Of a stretch of 64,000 bases of DNA, positions 8,077 through 17,075 are shown one piece after another. Positions within the stretch are counted from its first letter, which is position 1; each line of letters opens with the position of its first letter. The notes under the pieces are model-generated. The model had not been told where the DNA came from and ran no database searches. It saw only the letters and a program-made list of their open reading frames with translations. Source of the stretch: Burkholderia pyrrocinia (GTDB lineage Bacteria > Pseudomonadota > Gammaproteobacteria > Burkholderiales > Burkholderiaceae); contig NZ_CP094460.1 in assembly GCF_022809715.1 (NCBI RefSeq), positions 310,001-374,000 of the forward strand. Reading direction: 5' to 3'. A program made the position numbers and the translations under genes.

Positions 8077-9198
8077 TCAGCGCCCGTAGCTCCCGGTCCG
8101 CAGCGCCGGCTGCGCGGTCGATGCGCCCGGCGGCACGATCACGACCGGCACGCGGCGCGCGAGCGCGCACATCAGCTCATAGCCGATCGTGCCGCTGGCT
8201 TCCGCGACGTCGTCCACCTTCACCTGGTCGCCCCACAGCTCGACGCTCGACCCGATGCCCGCGTTCGGGCACGGTGTCAGGTCGACGGTCAGCATGTCCA
8301 TCGACACGCGGCCGACGACGCGCGTCATCACGCCGTCCACCGCGATCGGCGTGCCGGTCGGCGCGTGGCGCGGATAGCCGTCCGCGTAGCCGCACGCGAC
8401 GACGCCGATCCGCATCGGCCGGTCGGCCGTGAAGCGGCGGCCGTAACCGACGGTTTCGTCCGGCGACAGCGTCTGCACGCCGATGATCTTGCTCGTCAGC
8501 GTCATCGCGGCCATCAGCGGCGTGTCGGCGATATGCCGCGCCGCACCGGTTGGCGACGCGCCGTACAGGATCGTGCCGGGCCGCACCCAGTCGCGGTGCG
8601 CGCGCGGATGCCACAGCACGGCCGCCGAATTCGACACCGAGCGCTCGCCCGGAATCCCGGCCGTGGTCGCATCGAATTGATCGAGCTGCCAGTCGACCTC
8701 GCCTTCGTCGGCGTTCGCGAAATGCATCATCAGCGTGATCCTGCCGATCGACGGTGCGCTCGCCGCGCGCTCCCACGCAGCGCGGAACGCGGCGGGCCGG
8801 TAGCCGAGCCGGTTCATCCCGGAATTCATCTTGAGCTGGATGTCGATCGGCTGCCGCGGCTTCGCGGCGATCAGCAGGTCGAGCTGCTCGTCGCAGTGCA
8901 CGGCCACCGTCAGCCGGTGGCGATCGGCCAGCTCGACGTCGGCCGGCTCGAAGATCCCTTCGAGCAGCAGCACGGGCTTGTCCCAGCCGAGTTCGCGCAC
9001 GCGCACGGCTTCGTCGAGATCGAGCAGACCGATGCCGTCGGCGGCCGCGAGGCCCGGGTAGATCCGCTCGATGCCGTGGCCGTATGCGTTGGCCTTGATC
9101 ACGGCCCACACGCGCGATTGCGCGGCGGTGCGGCGGATGAAGTCGAGGTTGTGACGGATGGCGTCGGGGCGGATAAGGGCGACGATGGGACGGGGCAT
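8077..9198 (-). CDS. alr: Alanine racemase
   Basis: 373 residues, the usual length for this fold-type III PLP enzyme, which interconverts L- and D-alanine for peptidoglycan synthesis or D-alanine catabolism. Lys35 in [11 protein letters not shown] binds PLP and the Tyr in ETVGYGRRF is the second catalytic base. The remaining hallmarks ([31 protein letters not shown]) are present. It stands alone between convergent and divergent neighbours. Burkholderia genomes usually carry more than one racemase, so this may be the catabolic (DadX-type) copy; the sequence alone does not decide. Confidence 0.95.
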   Translation of the reverse strand: MPRPIVALIRPDAIRHNLDFIRRTAAQSRVWAVIKANAYGHGIERIYPGLAAADGIGLLDLDEAVRVRELGWDKPVLLLEGIFEPADVELADRHRLTVAVHCDEQLDLLIAAKPRQPIDIQLKMNSGMNRLGYRPAAFRAAWERAASAPSIGRITLMMHFANADEGEVDWQLDQFDATTAGIPGERSVSNSAAVLWHPRAHRDWVRPGTILYGASPTGAARHIADTPLMAAMTLTSKIIGVQTLSPDETVGYGRRFTADRPMRIGVVACGYADGYPRHAPTGTPIAVDGVMTRVVGRVSMDMLTVDLTPCPNAGIGSSVELWGDQVKVDDVAEASGTIGYELMCALARRVPVVIVPPGASTAQPALRTGSYGR

Positions 9199-9499
9199 GG
9201 TGATGGCTCGGGTCGGATGTCGTTCGGCGCGCGGCGGCGCGCCCGGATCGGCAGGCTGGCGCGGTTATGCGCCAAGCCAGTGTTGAGCGCTATCTTATTG
9301 GTGTTCGACCAGTTTTAATTAACGTATTTGTCGACGATTTGGTGGAAATTTGGGTGGCGGACCACGCCGGCCGCAGCCGTCGGCGGCCCGTGCAGCCGAG
9401 TCTCCCGTCTAGAAAACCGGTGCGCGAACGGCACGGCGCAATGCTAAGCTCTCGGCGATCTTGTCATTGGGCAATGTAATCATAAAGGAGGAGACTTTG
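9199..9499. other. Divergent intergenic region between alr and the MAPEG gene
   Basis: About 300 bases, AT-rich around 9290-9340, holding the promoters of both neighbours; I could not place them firmly. A hairpin (TGGCGC arm at 9257-9262, GCGCCA at 9269-9274, extended by GGC/GCC) lies in what would be the alr leader. A strong AGGAGGAG ribosome site at 9486-9493 serves the gene at 9500. No reading frame here looks coding. Confidence 0.5.
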
Positions 9500-9871
9500 A
9501 TGACGACGTCCCAGCTGTGCCTGTTCATCGTGGCGCTGTTGCCGTTCCCGCTGACGTTCCTGGCCAAGGCGCGCAAGGGCTACGACAACCGTACGCCGCG
9601 CGACTACCTGGCGAAGCTCGAAGGCTGGCGCGCGCGGGCGCAGGCCGCGCACCAGAACGCGTGGGAAGCGCTTGCGCTGTTCACGGCCGCGCTGGTGGTC
9701 GCGTGGCACAACGGCGCGAACGCGCATCACGTCGACCAGCTCGCGATGGGTTTCGTCGCGATCCGCGTCGTCTATACGCTGATGTACCTGCTGAACTGGG
9801 CGTCGCTGCGTTCGCTCGTGTGGTTCGGCGGGATGGCGTGCGTCGTCGCGCTGTTCTTTGCCACGCCGTGA
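9500..9871 (+). CDS. MAPEG family membrane protein
   Basis: 123 residues with about four hydrophobic helices: LCLFIVALLPFPLTFLA; the segment around ALALFTAALVVAW; LAMGFVAIRVVYTLMYLL; and LVWFGGMACVVALFF. The loop RAQAAHQNAWEALALF and the later RVVYTLMYLLNW are typical of bacterial MAPEG proteins, relatives of membrane glutathione transferases. Substrate unknown. The ATG at 9500, 6 bases after a very strong AGGAGGAG site, is preferred over the upstream in-frame start at 9461. Confidence 0.9.
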   Translation: MTTSQLCLFIVALLPFPLTFLAKARKGYDNRTPRDYLAKLEGWRARAQAAHQNAWEALALFTAALVVAWHNGANAHHVDQLAMGFVAIRVVYTLMYLLNWASLRSLVWFGGMACVVALFFATP

Positions 9872-9906
9872 GCGGCCGGTGAGCAGGCCCTAGCGTGCCG
9901 GCGCTG

Positions 9907-10854
9907 TTATGCGCCGCCCGCGCCGCGCGCGTGACTGTCGTTGGATGCGGGCGCAACGATCTTGGCGACGAACGGCGGCGCATCCGCTTCGCGGCGCAGG
10001 AACGCTATCAGCGGATCGAGCAGCCGGTGCCGCGTCGACGGATGGCGGCGCAGCACGAAGCGCCATGACGCATCGCGCTGGAGGCCCGGCACCAGCGGCA
10101 CCAGACGCCCGCTGCGCAGTTCGGGCTCGATGAGCGGCACGCGGCCGAGCGCGATGCCCGCACCGCCCACCGCCGCGCCGATCACCTGGCTGAAACTGCT
10201 GTAGCGAACGATCTTCGTTTCGAAATCGTCCGGCAAGCCGAACTCCGATGCCCAGTTGCGCCAGTCGATCTCGGGGCTGTTTTCGTGCATCTCCTGCAGC
10301 AGCCGCGAGCGGCACACGTACCCCGATGCATACGGATACAGCTCGGGGCTGCATACCGGAAACACGGTCTCCCGCATCAGCACGTCGTCGTCGGCCCGCA
10401 GCCGGTGCGCGGGCACGTGCACGATAGCCAGATCGATGCCGCTGCGCGCGAAATCCGGTTCATCTTCGAGCACGACGGCATGCAGCGGCGTTTCGGGATG
10501 AAGCGACGAGAATTCCGCGAGACGGCGTGCGAGCCACATCGACGAAAACGGCGCATTGGCAGAAACGGTGAGCCGTTGCGCGGTGCCGCGAATCTCGGCG
10601 CAGGCGTCGGTCAGGCGCGACAGCGCGTCACTGACGGCCGGCAGCAGGCGTGCGCCGGCCGGCGTGAGGCCGATGCCGCCGAGCCCCGTGCTGCGTTCGA
10701 GCAGCCGTGCACCGAGCGATTCCTCGAGCGCACGGATCTGGTGGCTGACCGCGCTGGTCGATACGTTCAGCTCGGCCGCCGCGCGCGCGAACCCGCCGAG
10801 GCGGACAGCCGCCTCGAAAGCACGCAGTGCGCTGAGGGGAGGAAGGTGCGACAT
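9907..10854 (-). CDS. LysR-family transcriptional regulator (GcvA-like)
   Basis: 315 residues. The N-terminal winged helix-turn-helix (SALRAFEAAVRLGGFARAAAELNVSTSAVSHQIRALE, shown here in outline) and the RLTVSANAPFSSMWLARRL start of the effector domain are typical of the GcvA branch. The effector is unknown. The gene is divergent from the fused ABC exporter, with 120 bases between the starts, so it probably regulates that transporter as well as itself. Confidence 0.93.
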   Translation of the reverse strand: MSHLPPLSALRAFEAAVRLGGFARAAAELNVSTSAVSHQIRALEESLGARLLERSTGLGGIGLTPAGARLLPAVSDALSRLTDACAEIRGTAQRLTVSANAPFSSMWLARRLAEFSSLHPETPLHAVVLEDEPDFARSGIDLAIVHVPAHRLRADDDVLMRETVFPVCSPELYPYASGYVCRSRLLQEMHENSPEIDWRNWASEFGLPDDFETKIVRYSSFSQVIGAAVGGAGIALGRVPLIEPELRSGRLVPLVPGLQRDASWRFVLRRHPSTRHRLLDPLIAFLRREADAPPFVAKIVAPASNDSHARGAGGA

Positions 10855-10974
10855 GCGGGGTATTGTAGTTGACTCAACACCCGTTGAAAAATCATCTTTT
10901 GCCGCGCGCGGGCCGCGCGGGTAGCCTCGATCCGGTCAAGAAAAACCGCACCGAAACACCGACTGGAGGGCTTC

Positions 10975-13900
10975 ATGTATTTCGACCGACGACTATGGGC
11001 AATGATGGCGGGATTGCGCGGGCGGGTGGCCGCGGCGGTCGCGCTCGGGCTGCTCGCGATGGGTGTCGGCATCCTCCGTTTCGTGTTCCTCGGCCGCGTG
11101 CTGGCGCTGGTCTTTTCCGACGCGCCGGTGCGCAGCATCGTCGAAGCCGTCGTTGCAACGGCGGCCTGCGTGCTGCTGCGCGCGTGGCTCGATCATCGCC
11201 GCACGGTGCTCGCGCAGCACACGGCCGGGCGCGTACAAGCCACGCTGCGCGCGCGGCTGTTCGACCGGATCGCCGCGCTCGGCCCCGCATGGTTCAGCGG
11301 CGAACGCACGGGCGGCGTGATGCTGACCGTCGTCGACGGCGTCGAGCAACTGCAGATTTTCTTCGGCGTCTACCTGCCGCAGCTCGTGATCGCCGCGTGC
11401 GCGCCGGTGATGATCTTCGCGGTGCTCGCGTGGTGGGACGTGCCGACGGCCGCGATCCTGCTGGTCGCGGCGCTCGTCACGCTCGCGCTGCCGCAGCTCG
11501 TGCATCGCGCCGACCGGCGCGCGGCGCTCGCACGCTCGGCCGCCTTCAAGGCGTTCGGCGAGGAGTTTCTCGATGCGGTGCAGGGCCTGCCGACGCTGAA
11601 GGCGTTCGGGCAGAGCACCGCGTTCGGCGCGAAGCTGGCCGCGAAGGCGCGCGCGCTGTCGGACAGCACGTTCTGGGTGCTCGCGCTCGGCCTGCTGACG
11701 CGGCTCTTCACCGATCTCGGCACCGGCCTCGGCGCGGCCGCGGCGATCGCGGTCGGCGCGTGGCGCGTGCGGCACGGCGACATGAGCCTCGAGGCGCTGC
11801 TGATCGTGCTGATGGCCGGCAGCGAAATCTTCCGGCCGCTGCGCGACCTGCGCGCGGTGCTGCATCAGGGAATGATCGGCCAGTCGGCGGCGAATGCGAT
11901 CCACGCGCTGTTCGACGCGGGCAGCCACGCGCCGGCCGCCCACGCGCCGCGCGTGACGGGCTTGCGGCCGGAGATCGCGTTCGACCGCGTCAGCTTCGCG
12001 TATCCGGGGCGCCGTGCGGACGCGCATGCGGCGCTGAGCTTCTCGGTTCGTGAAGGCGAAACGGTGGCGATCGTCGGCCCGAGCGGTGCGGGCAAGTCGA
12101 CCATCGTGCGCCTGCTGTTGCGCCAGCACGATGCGCAGGGCGGCGCGATCCGCATCGGCGGCCATGACGTGCGCACGCTCGGCGCCGACCAGGTGCGCGA
12201 GATGATCGCGGTCGTCGCGCAGGATGCGACGCTGTTCGACGGCAGCGTCGCCGACAACCTGCGGCTCGGCCGCCCCGACGCGAGCGACGCGGACATGATC
12301 GCGGCCGCGCGCGACGCCAACGCGCACGATTTCATCTCGGCGCTGCCCGACGGTTACGCGACGCGCATCGGCGAACGCGGGCTGATGCTGTCAGGCGGCC
12401 AGCGCCAGCGCATCGCGATTGCCCGCGCACTGCTGCGCGATGCACCGATCCTGCTGCTCGACGAGGCGCTGTCGTCGGTCGACGCGGAAAACGAAGCGCT
12501 GATCCAGCAGGCGCTCGACCGACTCACGCGCGGGCGAACGACGCTCGTGCTCGCGCACCGGCTGTCCAGCGTGATCGGCGCCGACCGCATCCTGGTGCTC
12601 GACCAGGGGCAGGTGGTCGACGAAGGGACGCACGCGGCGCTGATCGCGCGCGACGGCCCGTATCGCCGGCTGATGGGGCCGCAACTGGAGGCAGTCGCCG
12701 AAACGGTCGGCGCGGCGGCGACGGCCGGCGCCACCGCTCGTGCGTCGTCGGGCCCGCAGGTCAGGCCGCTGAACGACGACGCGGCGACGATCGGCTGGCC
12801 GGAAACGTTGCGGACGCTGCTGCGCTTCGTGCGTCCATGGAAGGGCAAGGTCGCGCTGACCGTGCTGTTCGGGATCGGCCGCGTGCTCGCGTTCATCGGC
12901 GTCGGCGTGATCGGCGCGCTGGTGGTCGGCGCCGTGTCGGCCGGTCACGCGAGCACCGCGCTCGTCGTGGCGCTGCTCGCGATCGCGCCGGTGGCGGCCG
13001 TGCTGCACTGGCTCGAATCGTGGCTCGCGCACGACATGGCATACCGGCTGCTCGCGGAAATGCGCATCGCGCTGTTCGCGACGCTCGAACGCCTCGCGCC
13101 GGCCGGGCTGCTGCGCCGCCGTTCCGGCGATCTCGTCGCGCTCGCGACGCAGGACGTGGAGACGGTCGAGTATTTCTATGCGCATACGCTGGCGCCCGCG
13201 TTCGTCGCGGTACTCGTGCCGGCCGGCGTGCTGGTGCTGCTCGCGTCGGTCGCGTGGCCGCTCGCGCTCGTGCTGCTGCCGTTCCTGCTGTGGGCCGGGC
13301 TGGCACCCGTGCTGGCTCGCCGCGACGTCGACCGGCTCGGCACCGGCGCGCGCGAAGCGCTCGGCCAGCTTGGCGCGCACCTGACCGAAACGATCCAGGG
13401 GCTCGCGGAGCTGACCGCGTTCCAGGCGATCGCGCGCCGGCGCGAAGCGTTCGTGGCCGAGGTCGATGCGTACCGGAAGCAGCGCGCGAAGCTGCTCGAC
13501 GACCTGTCGACGCAAAGCGCCGCGCTGGAAATCGCGAGCGGGCTCGGCGGGCTGGCCGTCGCGGCGCTCGGTGCGCTGCTGTGCGCGCGCGGCTGGTTTC
13601 CGCGCGAGTCGTTGCCGCTGCTGGTGCTGGTCGCGGTGGCCGCGTTCATGCCGGTTGCCGAAATCGGCCAGGTCGCGCGCCAGCTCGCCGACACGATCGC
13701 GTCGACGCGACGGTTGCGCGCGCTCGAGAAGGAGCCCGTGACTGTGACGGACGGCACGCAGCCGATGCCCGGCAACCCGGCGGTGCGCTTCGAGGAAACG
13801 CGCTTCACGTATCCGGGCCGCGGCGTGCCCGCGATCGACCGAGTGAGTTTCGAGGTGCCGCCCGGCAGCACGGTCGCGCTGGTCGGCGCGTCGGGCGCCG

Positions 13901-14514
13901 GCAAGTCGACGGTCGCGAGCCTGCTGCTGCGCTTCTGGGATCCGCAGCATGGTCGCGTGACGCTCGGCGGCGTCGACCTGCGCGACCTGCGGCTCGACGA
14001 CCTGCGGCAGCACATTGCGCTGGTTGCGCAGGATACCTATCTGTTCAACGATACGCTCGAAGCGAACATCCGGCTCGCCGCGAGCGACGCTTCAGACGCG
14101 GACGTGCAGCGTGCGATCGATCATGCGGCGCTCGGCGATTTCGTCGCGCGGCTGCCGGACGGGCTCGCGACGCGCGTCGGCGAGCGCGGCGTGCAGCTGT
14201 CGGGCGGGCAGCGCCAGCGCGTTGCGATCGCGCGTGCGTTCCTGAAGGATGCGCCGGTGCTGATCCTCGACGAGGCGACGTCCCACCTGGACACGATCAG
14301 CGAGCAGCAGATCCGCGCGGCGCTGGACGACCTGATGACTCAGCGGACGTCGATCATCATTGCGCACCGGTTGTCGACCGTGCGCAATGCCGACACGATC
14401 CTCGTGATCGAGCAGGGCCGCGTCATCGAGGCCGGGCGTCATGCGGAACTGATGGCGCGGCAGGGTGCGTATGCGCGGCTCGTGTCGCATCAGGCGAGTG
14501 GGGTGGCGGCGTGA
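10975..14514 (+). CDS. Single-chain CydDC-type ABC exporter (two permease-ATPase halves fused)
   Basis: 1179 residues forming a complete ABC exporter in one chain. Half one: six-helix membrane domain with the CydD-like segment YLPQLVIAACAPVMI, then an ATPase with Walker A GPSGAGKST at 368-376, LSGGQRQR near 473 and ILLLDEALSSVD near 492. Half two: membrane domain from about 610, then Walker A GASGAGKST near 970, LSGGQRQR and ILDEATSHLD. CydD and CydC normally are separate proteins exporting glutathione or cysteine to the periplasm for cytochrome bd assembly; here they appear fused. No cydAB lies nearby. Specificity for thiols is an inference from family resemblance; a generic multidrug exporter is the alternative. 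Confidence 0.88.
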   Translation: MYFDRRLWAMMAGLRGRVAAAVALGLLAMGVGILRFVFLGRVLALVFSDAPVRSIVEAVVATAACVLLRAWLDHRRTVLAQHTAGRVQATLRARLFDRIAALGPAWFSGERTGGVMLTVVDGVEQLQIFFGVYLPQLVIAACAPVMIFAVLAWWDVPTAAILLVAALVTLALPQLVHRADRRAALARSAAFKAFGEEFLDAVQGLPTLKAFGQSTAFGAKLAAKARALSDSTFWVLALGLLTRLFTDLGTGLGAAAAIAVGAWRVRHGDMSLEALLIVLMAGSEIFRPLRDLRAVLHQGMIGQSAANAIHALFDAGSHAPAAHAPRVTGLRPEIAFDRVSFAYPGRRADAHAALSFSVREGETVAIVGPSGAGKSTIVRLLLRQHDAQGGAIRIGGHDVRTLGADQVREMIAVVAQDATLFDGSVADNLRLGRPDASDADMIAAARDANAHDFISALPDGYATRIGERGLMLSGGQRQRIAIARALLRDAPILLLDEALSSVDAENEALIQQALDRLTRGRTTLVLAHRLSSVIGADRILVLDQGQVVDEGTHAALIARDGPYRRLMGPQLEAVAETVGAAATAGATARASSGPQVRPLNDDAATIGWPETLRTLLRFVRPWKGKVALTVLFGIGRVLAFIGVGVIGALVVGAVSAGHASTALVVALLAIAPVAAVLHWLESWLAHDMAYRLLAEMRIALFATLERLAPAGLLRRRSGDLVALATQDVETVEYFYAHTLAPAFVAVLVPAGVLVLLASVAWPLALVLLPFLLWAGLAPVLARRDVDRLGTGAREALGQLGAHLTETIQGLAELTAFQAIARRREAFVAEVDAYRKQRAKLLDDLSTQSAALEIASGLGGLAVAALGALLCARGWFPRESLPLLVLVAVAAFMPVAEIGQVARQLADTIASTRRLRALEKEPVTVTDGTQPMPGNPAVRFEETRFTYPGRGVPAIDRVSFEVPPGSTVALVGASGAGKSTVASLLLRFWDPQHGRVTLGGVDLRDLRLDDLRQHIALVAQDTYLFNDTLEANIRLAASDASDADVQRAIDHAALGDFVARLPDGLATRVGERGVQLSGGQRQRVAIARAFLKDAPVLILDEATSHLDTISEQQIRAALDDLMTQRTSIIIAHRLSTVRNADTILVIEQGRVIEAGRHAELMARQGAYARLVSHQASGVAA

Positions 14515-14586
14515 GCGACGCGCCGTCGCTCGGCGCTGCCGCGCGCATCCCGCAACCTGCGTTGAGCCGCGCCGGCGGTTGCCGGC

Positions 14587-14997
14587 TTGGCGCGCACGGT
14601 CGTCCCGACAAGGCGCCTGGTTGAATCGCCGGCCGTCCGCGCGAACCGATGTGCGGGCGGCGGCGATGGCGCGGTCGTCATCCTGCCACACGCGTTGCAC
14701 TGGACGGCCGTCGTGGCGGCCGCACCCGCCGCCGCGACCTTCCCTTCAGACTTCTGCCTCAGGGCCGCCCCCGCACGACTCTTCCGAACGTCGTATGAAA
14801 CCGGGGAACGTGTCGATCTCAAGTTCACGTCTTTGCCGTGCGATAACGAGCTGTTCCAGGTATTCAGCGACTTCAGGATCGAACTGACCGCACGCGGTTA
14901 CTACGTCGCGCCGATCGATAAGGGCGCCATCTACGTGCGACCGGAAGACGTGGACGACGAGTCATTAGCAAAAAAGCCCGCGCAAGGCGGGCTTTAA
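14587..14997 (+). CDS. Unidentified ORF ending inside the higBA terminator
   Basis: 136 residues from a TTG with no clear ribosome site. The part that looks protein-like is residues about 75-125 (ELFQVFSDFRIELTARGYYVAPIDKGAIYVRPED). The final residues (KKPAQGGL) are simply the translation of the intrinsic terminator of the neighbouring minus-strand toxin-antitoxin genes. The original 3' end may therefore have been lost when that module arrived. No family recognised; it may be a broken gene. Confidence 0.35.
   Translation: MARTVVPTRRLVESPAVRANRCAGGGDGAVVILPHALHWTAVVAAAPAAATFPSDFCLRAAPARLFRTSYETGERVDLKFTSLPCDNELFQVFSDFRIELTARGYYVAPIDKGAIYVRPEDVDDESLAKKPAQGGL
14970..14996 (-). terminator. Intrinsic terminator of higBA
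   Basis: Perfect 8-base stem (AAGCCCGC / GCGGGCTT) with a five-base loop. On the minus strand it is followed by a run of T, 35 bases past the higA stop codon. Orientation and position fit termination of the higBA transcript. Confidence 0.85.
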
Positions 14998-15031
14998 CTG
15001 AACAGGGATCCGGACCAAAGCCGGTTTCTCG

Positions 15032-15343
15032 TTAAGCACGCACTGCCTCTGAAGGGGCAGGCTTAACCTTCGTCGGCGCATGCTTTCGTGCCTGCCACAG
15101 GTCATAGTCCAATTGCATGCCGAGCCAGAAATCAGCTCGGCCGCCGCGCTCCGCACCAAGCCACTGCTCGAGGCGTAGCGCCATATCGGGCGAGATACTC
15201 GCCCTTTCGTTGAGAACACGGGACAACTGGACGCGCGAAACGCCCAGTTGTTCTGCCGCTTGAGTCACCGTCAGGTTCAGTGCCGGAAGCACATCTTCCC
15301 GAAGGATTGCCGCGGGATGCGGCGGGTCAAACATGATGGACAT
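15032..15343 (-). CDS. higA: HigA-type antitoxin (Xre family)
   Basis: 103 residues. A helix-turn-helix occupies about 25-60 (TVTQAAEQLGVSRVQLSRVLN), and the C-terminal part FWLGMQLDYDLWQAR is typical of HigA antitoxins. It binds and neutralises HigB and represses the shared promoter. The start at 15343 (MSIMFDPPHPAAILRE) matches the family's usual N-terminus; the frame extends further upstream, but into the higB coding region. It is the second gene of the operon, 49 bases after higB, the toxin-first order usual for higBA. Confidence 0.93.
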   Translation of the reverse strand: MSIMFDPPHPAAILREDVLPALNLTVTQAAEQLGVSRVQLSRVLNERASISPDMALRLEQWLGAERGGRADFWLGMQLDYDLWQARKHAPTKVKPAPSEAVRA

Positions 15344-15392
15344 AGCCGTTGTAATGAACGCTGTACTGTAGATCCGTAGTAGAGGCGGCCTG

Positions 15393-15671
15393 TCAGTGAG
15401 GATCGAGATAATCGACGAGGACTGCATCCTCCCCATCGAACTCGAACGTCAACCTCCAATTTCCGTTCACGTCGACCGACCATACACCGTCGCCGGTTCC
15501 CTTCCAAGGGTGCAACCGCCACCCCGGTTGGTTCATGTCGTTCGGGCTTTTCGCCCGGTTCAACGCAGACAGTAGCCGCTTAAGTTTGCTCATGTGCGCC
15601 GCTTGAATGCCCGCTGTGGAGCCAGATTCAAAGAAGCGCTGAATGCCTTTATGGCGAAAGCTCTTGATCAT
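15393..15671 (-). CDS. higB: HigB-type RelE-superfamily toxin
   Basis: 92 residues from the ATG at 15671 (MIKSFRHKGIQRFFESG), the standard HigB beginning; upstream in-frame codons are discarded. The C-terminal half (WSVDVNGNWRLTFEF ... VDYLDPH) is the RelE-fold core of ribosome-dependent mRNA interferases, with the conserved Arg in NWRLTF and the terminal His. First gene of the higBA operon, preceded by a sigma-70 promoter overlapping a palindrome. Length and motifs look intact, so the toxin should be functional. Confidence 0.93.
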   Translation of the reverse strand: MIKSFRHKGIQRFFESGSTAGIQAAHMSKLKRLLSALNRAKSPNDMNQPGWRLHPWKGTGDGVWSVDVNGNWRLTFEFDGEDAVLVDYLDPH

Positions 15672-15738
15672 AGAAATTACGCATGGTGGAAGCCCCTTTT
15701 TGCGGTGAATCAAAGCGTCTCGCACAAGACGCAAGGCA

Positions 15739-15767
15739 AGTATAGCCTGTAACGTTACGCGTTACAA
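15739..15767 (-). promoter_or_regulatory. higBA promoter with overlapping operator palindrome
   Basis: On the minus strand, TTGTAA (15762-15767) and TATACT (15739-15744) are separated by exactly 17 bases, a good sigma-70 promoter about 68 bases before the higB start. The inverted repeat TGTAACG-N5-CGTTACA at 15748-15766 fills the spacer and most of the -35 box. This is the expected position for HigA binding to block RNA polymerase. HigA as the ligand is inferred. Confidence 0.75.
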
Positions 15768-16137
15768 GTGTTGTGAATGCGATCAACCTCGACGGATTTG
15801 CTCCCCATCAATCCGCCGAGTTTTGCGGGGCGGCGCCCGCGCATCCGTTCATCCATTACCGTCGTACAACGCCTCTAGGGCGGCCCTGCCGCTGGAGCCC
15901 GAACACGGCCCCGCCTCATTCCCGCGCCCGATCGTGCGCTGTTGGCAACTCTGAGGGGTGGGCTTCGGAAAGCCCAAGGGGGCGGCTGCCCCAGGGGAGC
16001 TGCGCGGCATGCCCCCCCCGGCCCGTGCATTTCGCCCGCCATCCGCCGCTTTCCTCCGATCTATCGGGCCCGCGCGGCCCGGGTTTGTCTCGATGAAATT
16101 CCCCGTTGCGTACTTTTTTGTTGTCGTAGTATCGCCG
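15768..16137. other. Non-coding stretch between higBA and the glnHPQ promoter
   Basis: No supported gene. It contains a hairpin, GGGCTT-CGGA-AAGCCC, at about 15960-15975, without a T-run on either strand. The small reading frames here have no ribosome sites and Pro/Arg-rich translations typical of non-coding high-GC DNA. Confidence 0.5.
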
Positions 16138-16167
16138 TTGACAACACATGTTGCGCCAATGTCTAAT
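16138..16167 (+). promoter_or_regulatory. Predicted sigma-70 promoter of glnHPQ with flanking direct repeats
   Basis: A perfect TTGACA (16138-16143) is followed after 18 bases by TCTAAT (16162-16167), about 90 bases before the glnH start. The 9-mer CATGTTGCG occurs at 16147-16155, within the spacer, and again at 16177-16185, just past the start of transcription. The copies are exactly 30 bases apart, about three helical turns, so a dimeric regulator could bind there. Confidence 0.65.
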
Positions 16168-16256
16168 TCGACATCGCATGTTGCGGTGCTGCTTGATGTC
16201 GTCGTTCCCGCCGGCCGGCTGGCCGGCAACATCGCCCAATCATGCGGAGAGAAACC

Positions 16257-17009
16257 ATGAGTCGCCGTTCCTTCCTGAAAGCCGTCGCGGCCGTTGCCGC
16301 GCTCGGCGCAAGCCTCGCGCACGCGGATACCAAGACGCTCGTCGTCGGCACCGATACGTCGTTCATGCCGTTCGAGTTCAAGCAGGGCGACAAGTACGTC
16401 GGCTTCGATCTCGACCTGTGGGCGGAGATCGCGAAGGACCAGGGCTGGAAATACACGATCCAGCCGATGGATTTCGCGGGCCTGATCCCGGCGCTGCAGA
16501 CGCAGAACATCGACGTCGCGCTGTCGGGGATGACGATCAAGGAGGAGCGCAAGAAAGCGATCGACTTCTCCGCGCCGTACTACGACAGCGGCCTCGCGGC
16601 GATGGTGCAGACCGGCAACACGACGATCAAGTCGATCGACGACCTGAACGGCAAGGTGATCGCCGCGAAGACGGGCACCGCGACGATCGACTGGATCAAG
16701 GCGCACCTGAAGCCGAAGGAAATCCGCCAGTTCCCGAACATCGACCAGGCCTACCTCGCGCTTGAAGCCGGCCGTGTCGACGCGGCGATGCACGACACGC
16801 CGAACGTGCTGTTCTTCGTGAACAACGAAGGCAAGGGCAAGGTGCAGGTCGCGGGCCAGCCGGTCAGCGGCGACAAGTACGGGATGGGTTTCCCGAAAGG
16901 CAGCCCGCTCGTGCCGAAGGTCAACGCGTCGCTCGTGAAGATCAAGGCCGATGGCCGTTACGCGCAGATCTACAAGAAGTGGTTCGGCGCCGAGCCGCCG
17001 AAGATGTGA
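16257..17009 (+). CDS. glnH: Glutamine ABC transporter, periplasmic binding protein
   Basis: 250 residues with a signal peptide (RRSFLKAVAAVAALGASLAHA). The mature part closely follows enteric GlnH: VVGTDTSFMPFEFKQGDKYVGFD, then a long run of shared motifs (PMDFAGLIPALQTQN, ERKKAIDFSAPYY, MHDTPNVLFF, YKKWFG; each given in part). It captures L-glutamine in the periplasm and delivers it to GlnP. The ATG at 16257 has GGAGAG upstream and gives a proper signal peptide. First gene of a run that continues through glnP and glnQ and probably into the catabolic genes downstream. Confidence 0.95.
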   Translation: MSRRSFLKAVAAVAALGASLAHADTKTLVVGTDTSFMPFEFKQGDKYVGFDLDLWAEIAKDQGWKYTIQPMDFAGLIPALQTQNIDVALSGMTIKEERKKAIDFSAPYYDSGLAAMVQTGNTTIKSIDDLNGKVIAAKTGTATIDWIKAHLKPKEIRQFPNIDQAYLALEAGRVDAAMHDTPNVLFFVNNEGKGKVQVAGQPVSGDKYGMGFPKGSPLVPKVNASLVKIKADGRYAQIYKKWFGAEPPKM

Positions 17010-17075
17010 GCGTGACGCCGCAACAGCGCGCGGCCGTGCGGCCGCGCCGGTCTTGAATCGAACGGGGAGCGACAA

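Noticed and set aside
15773..16096. + strand ORF between higBA and glnH
   Set aside because: GTG start without ribosome site and Pro/Arg-rich translation; no domain.
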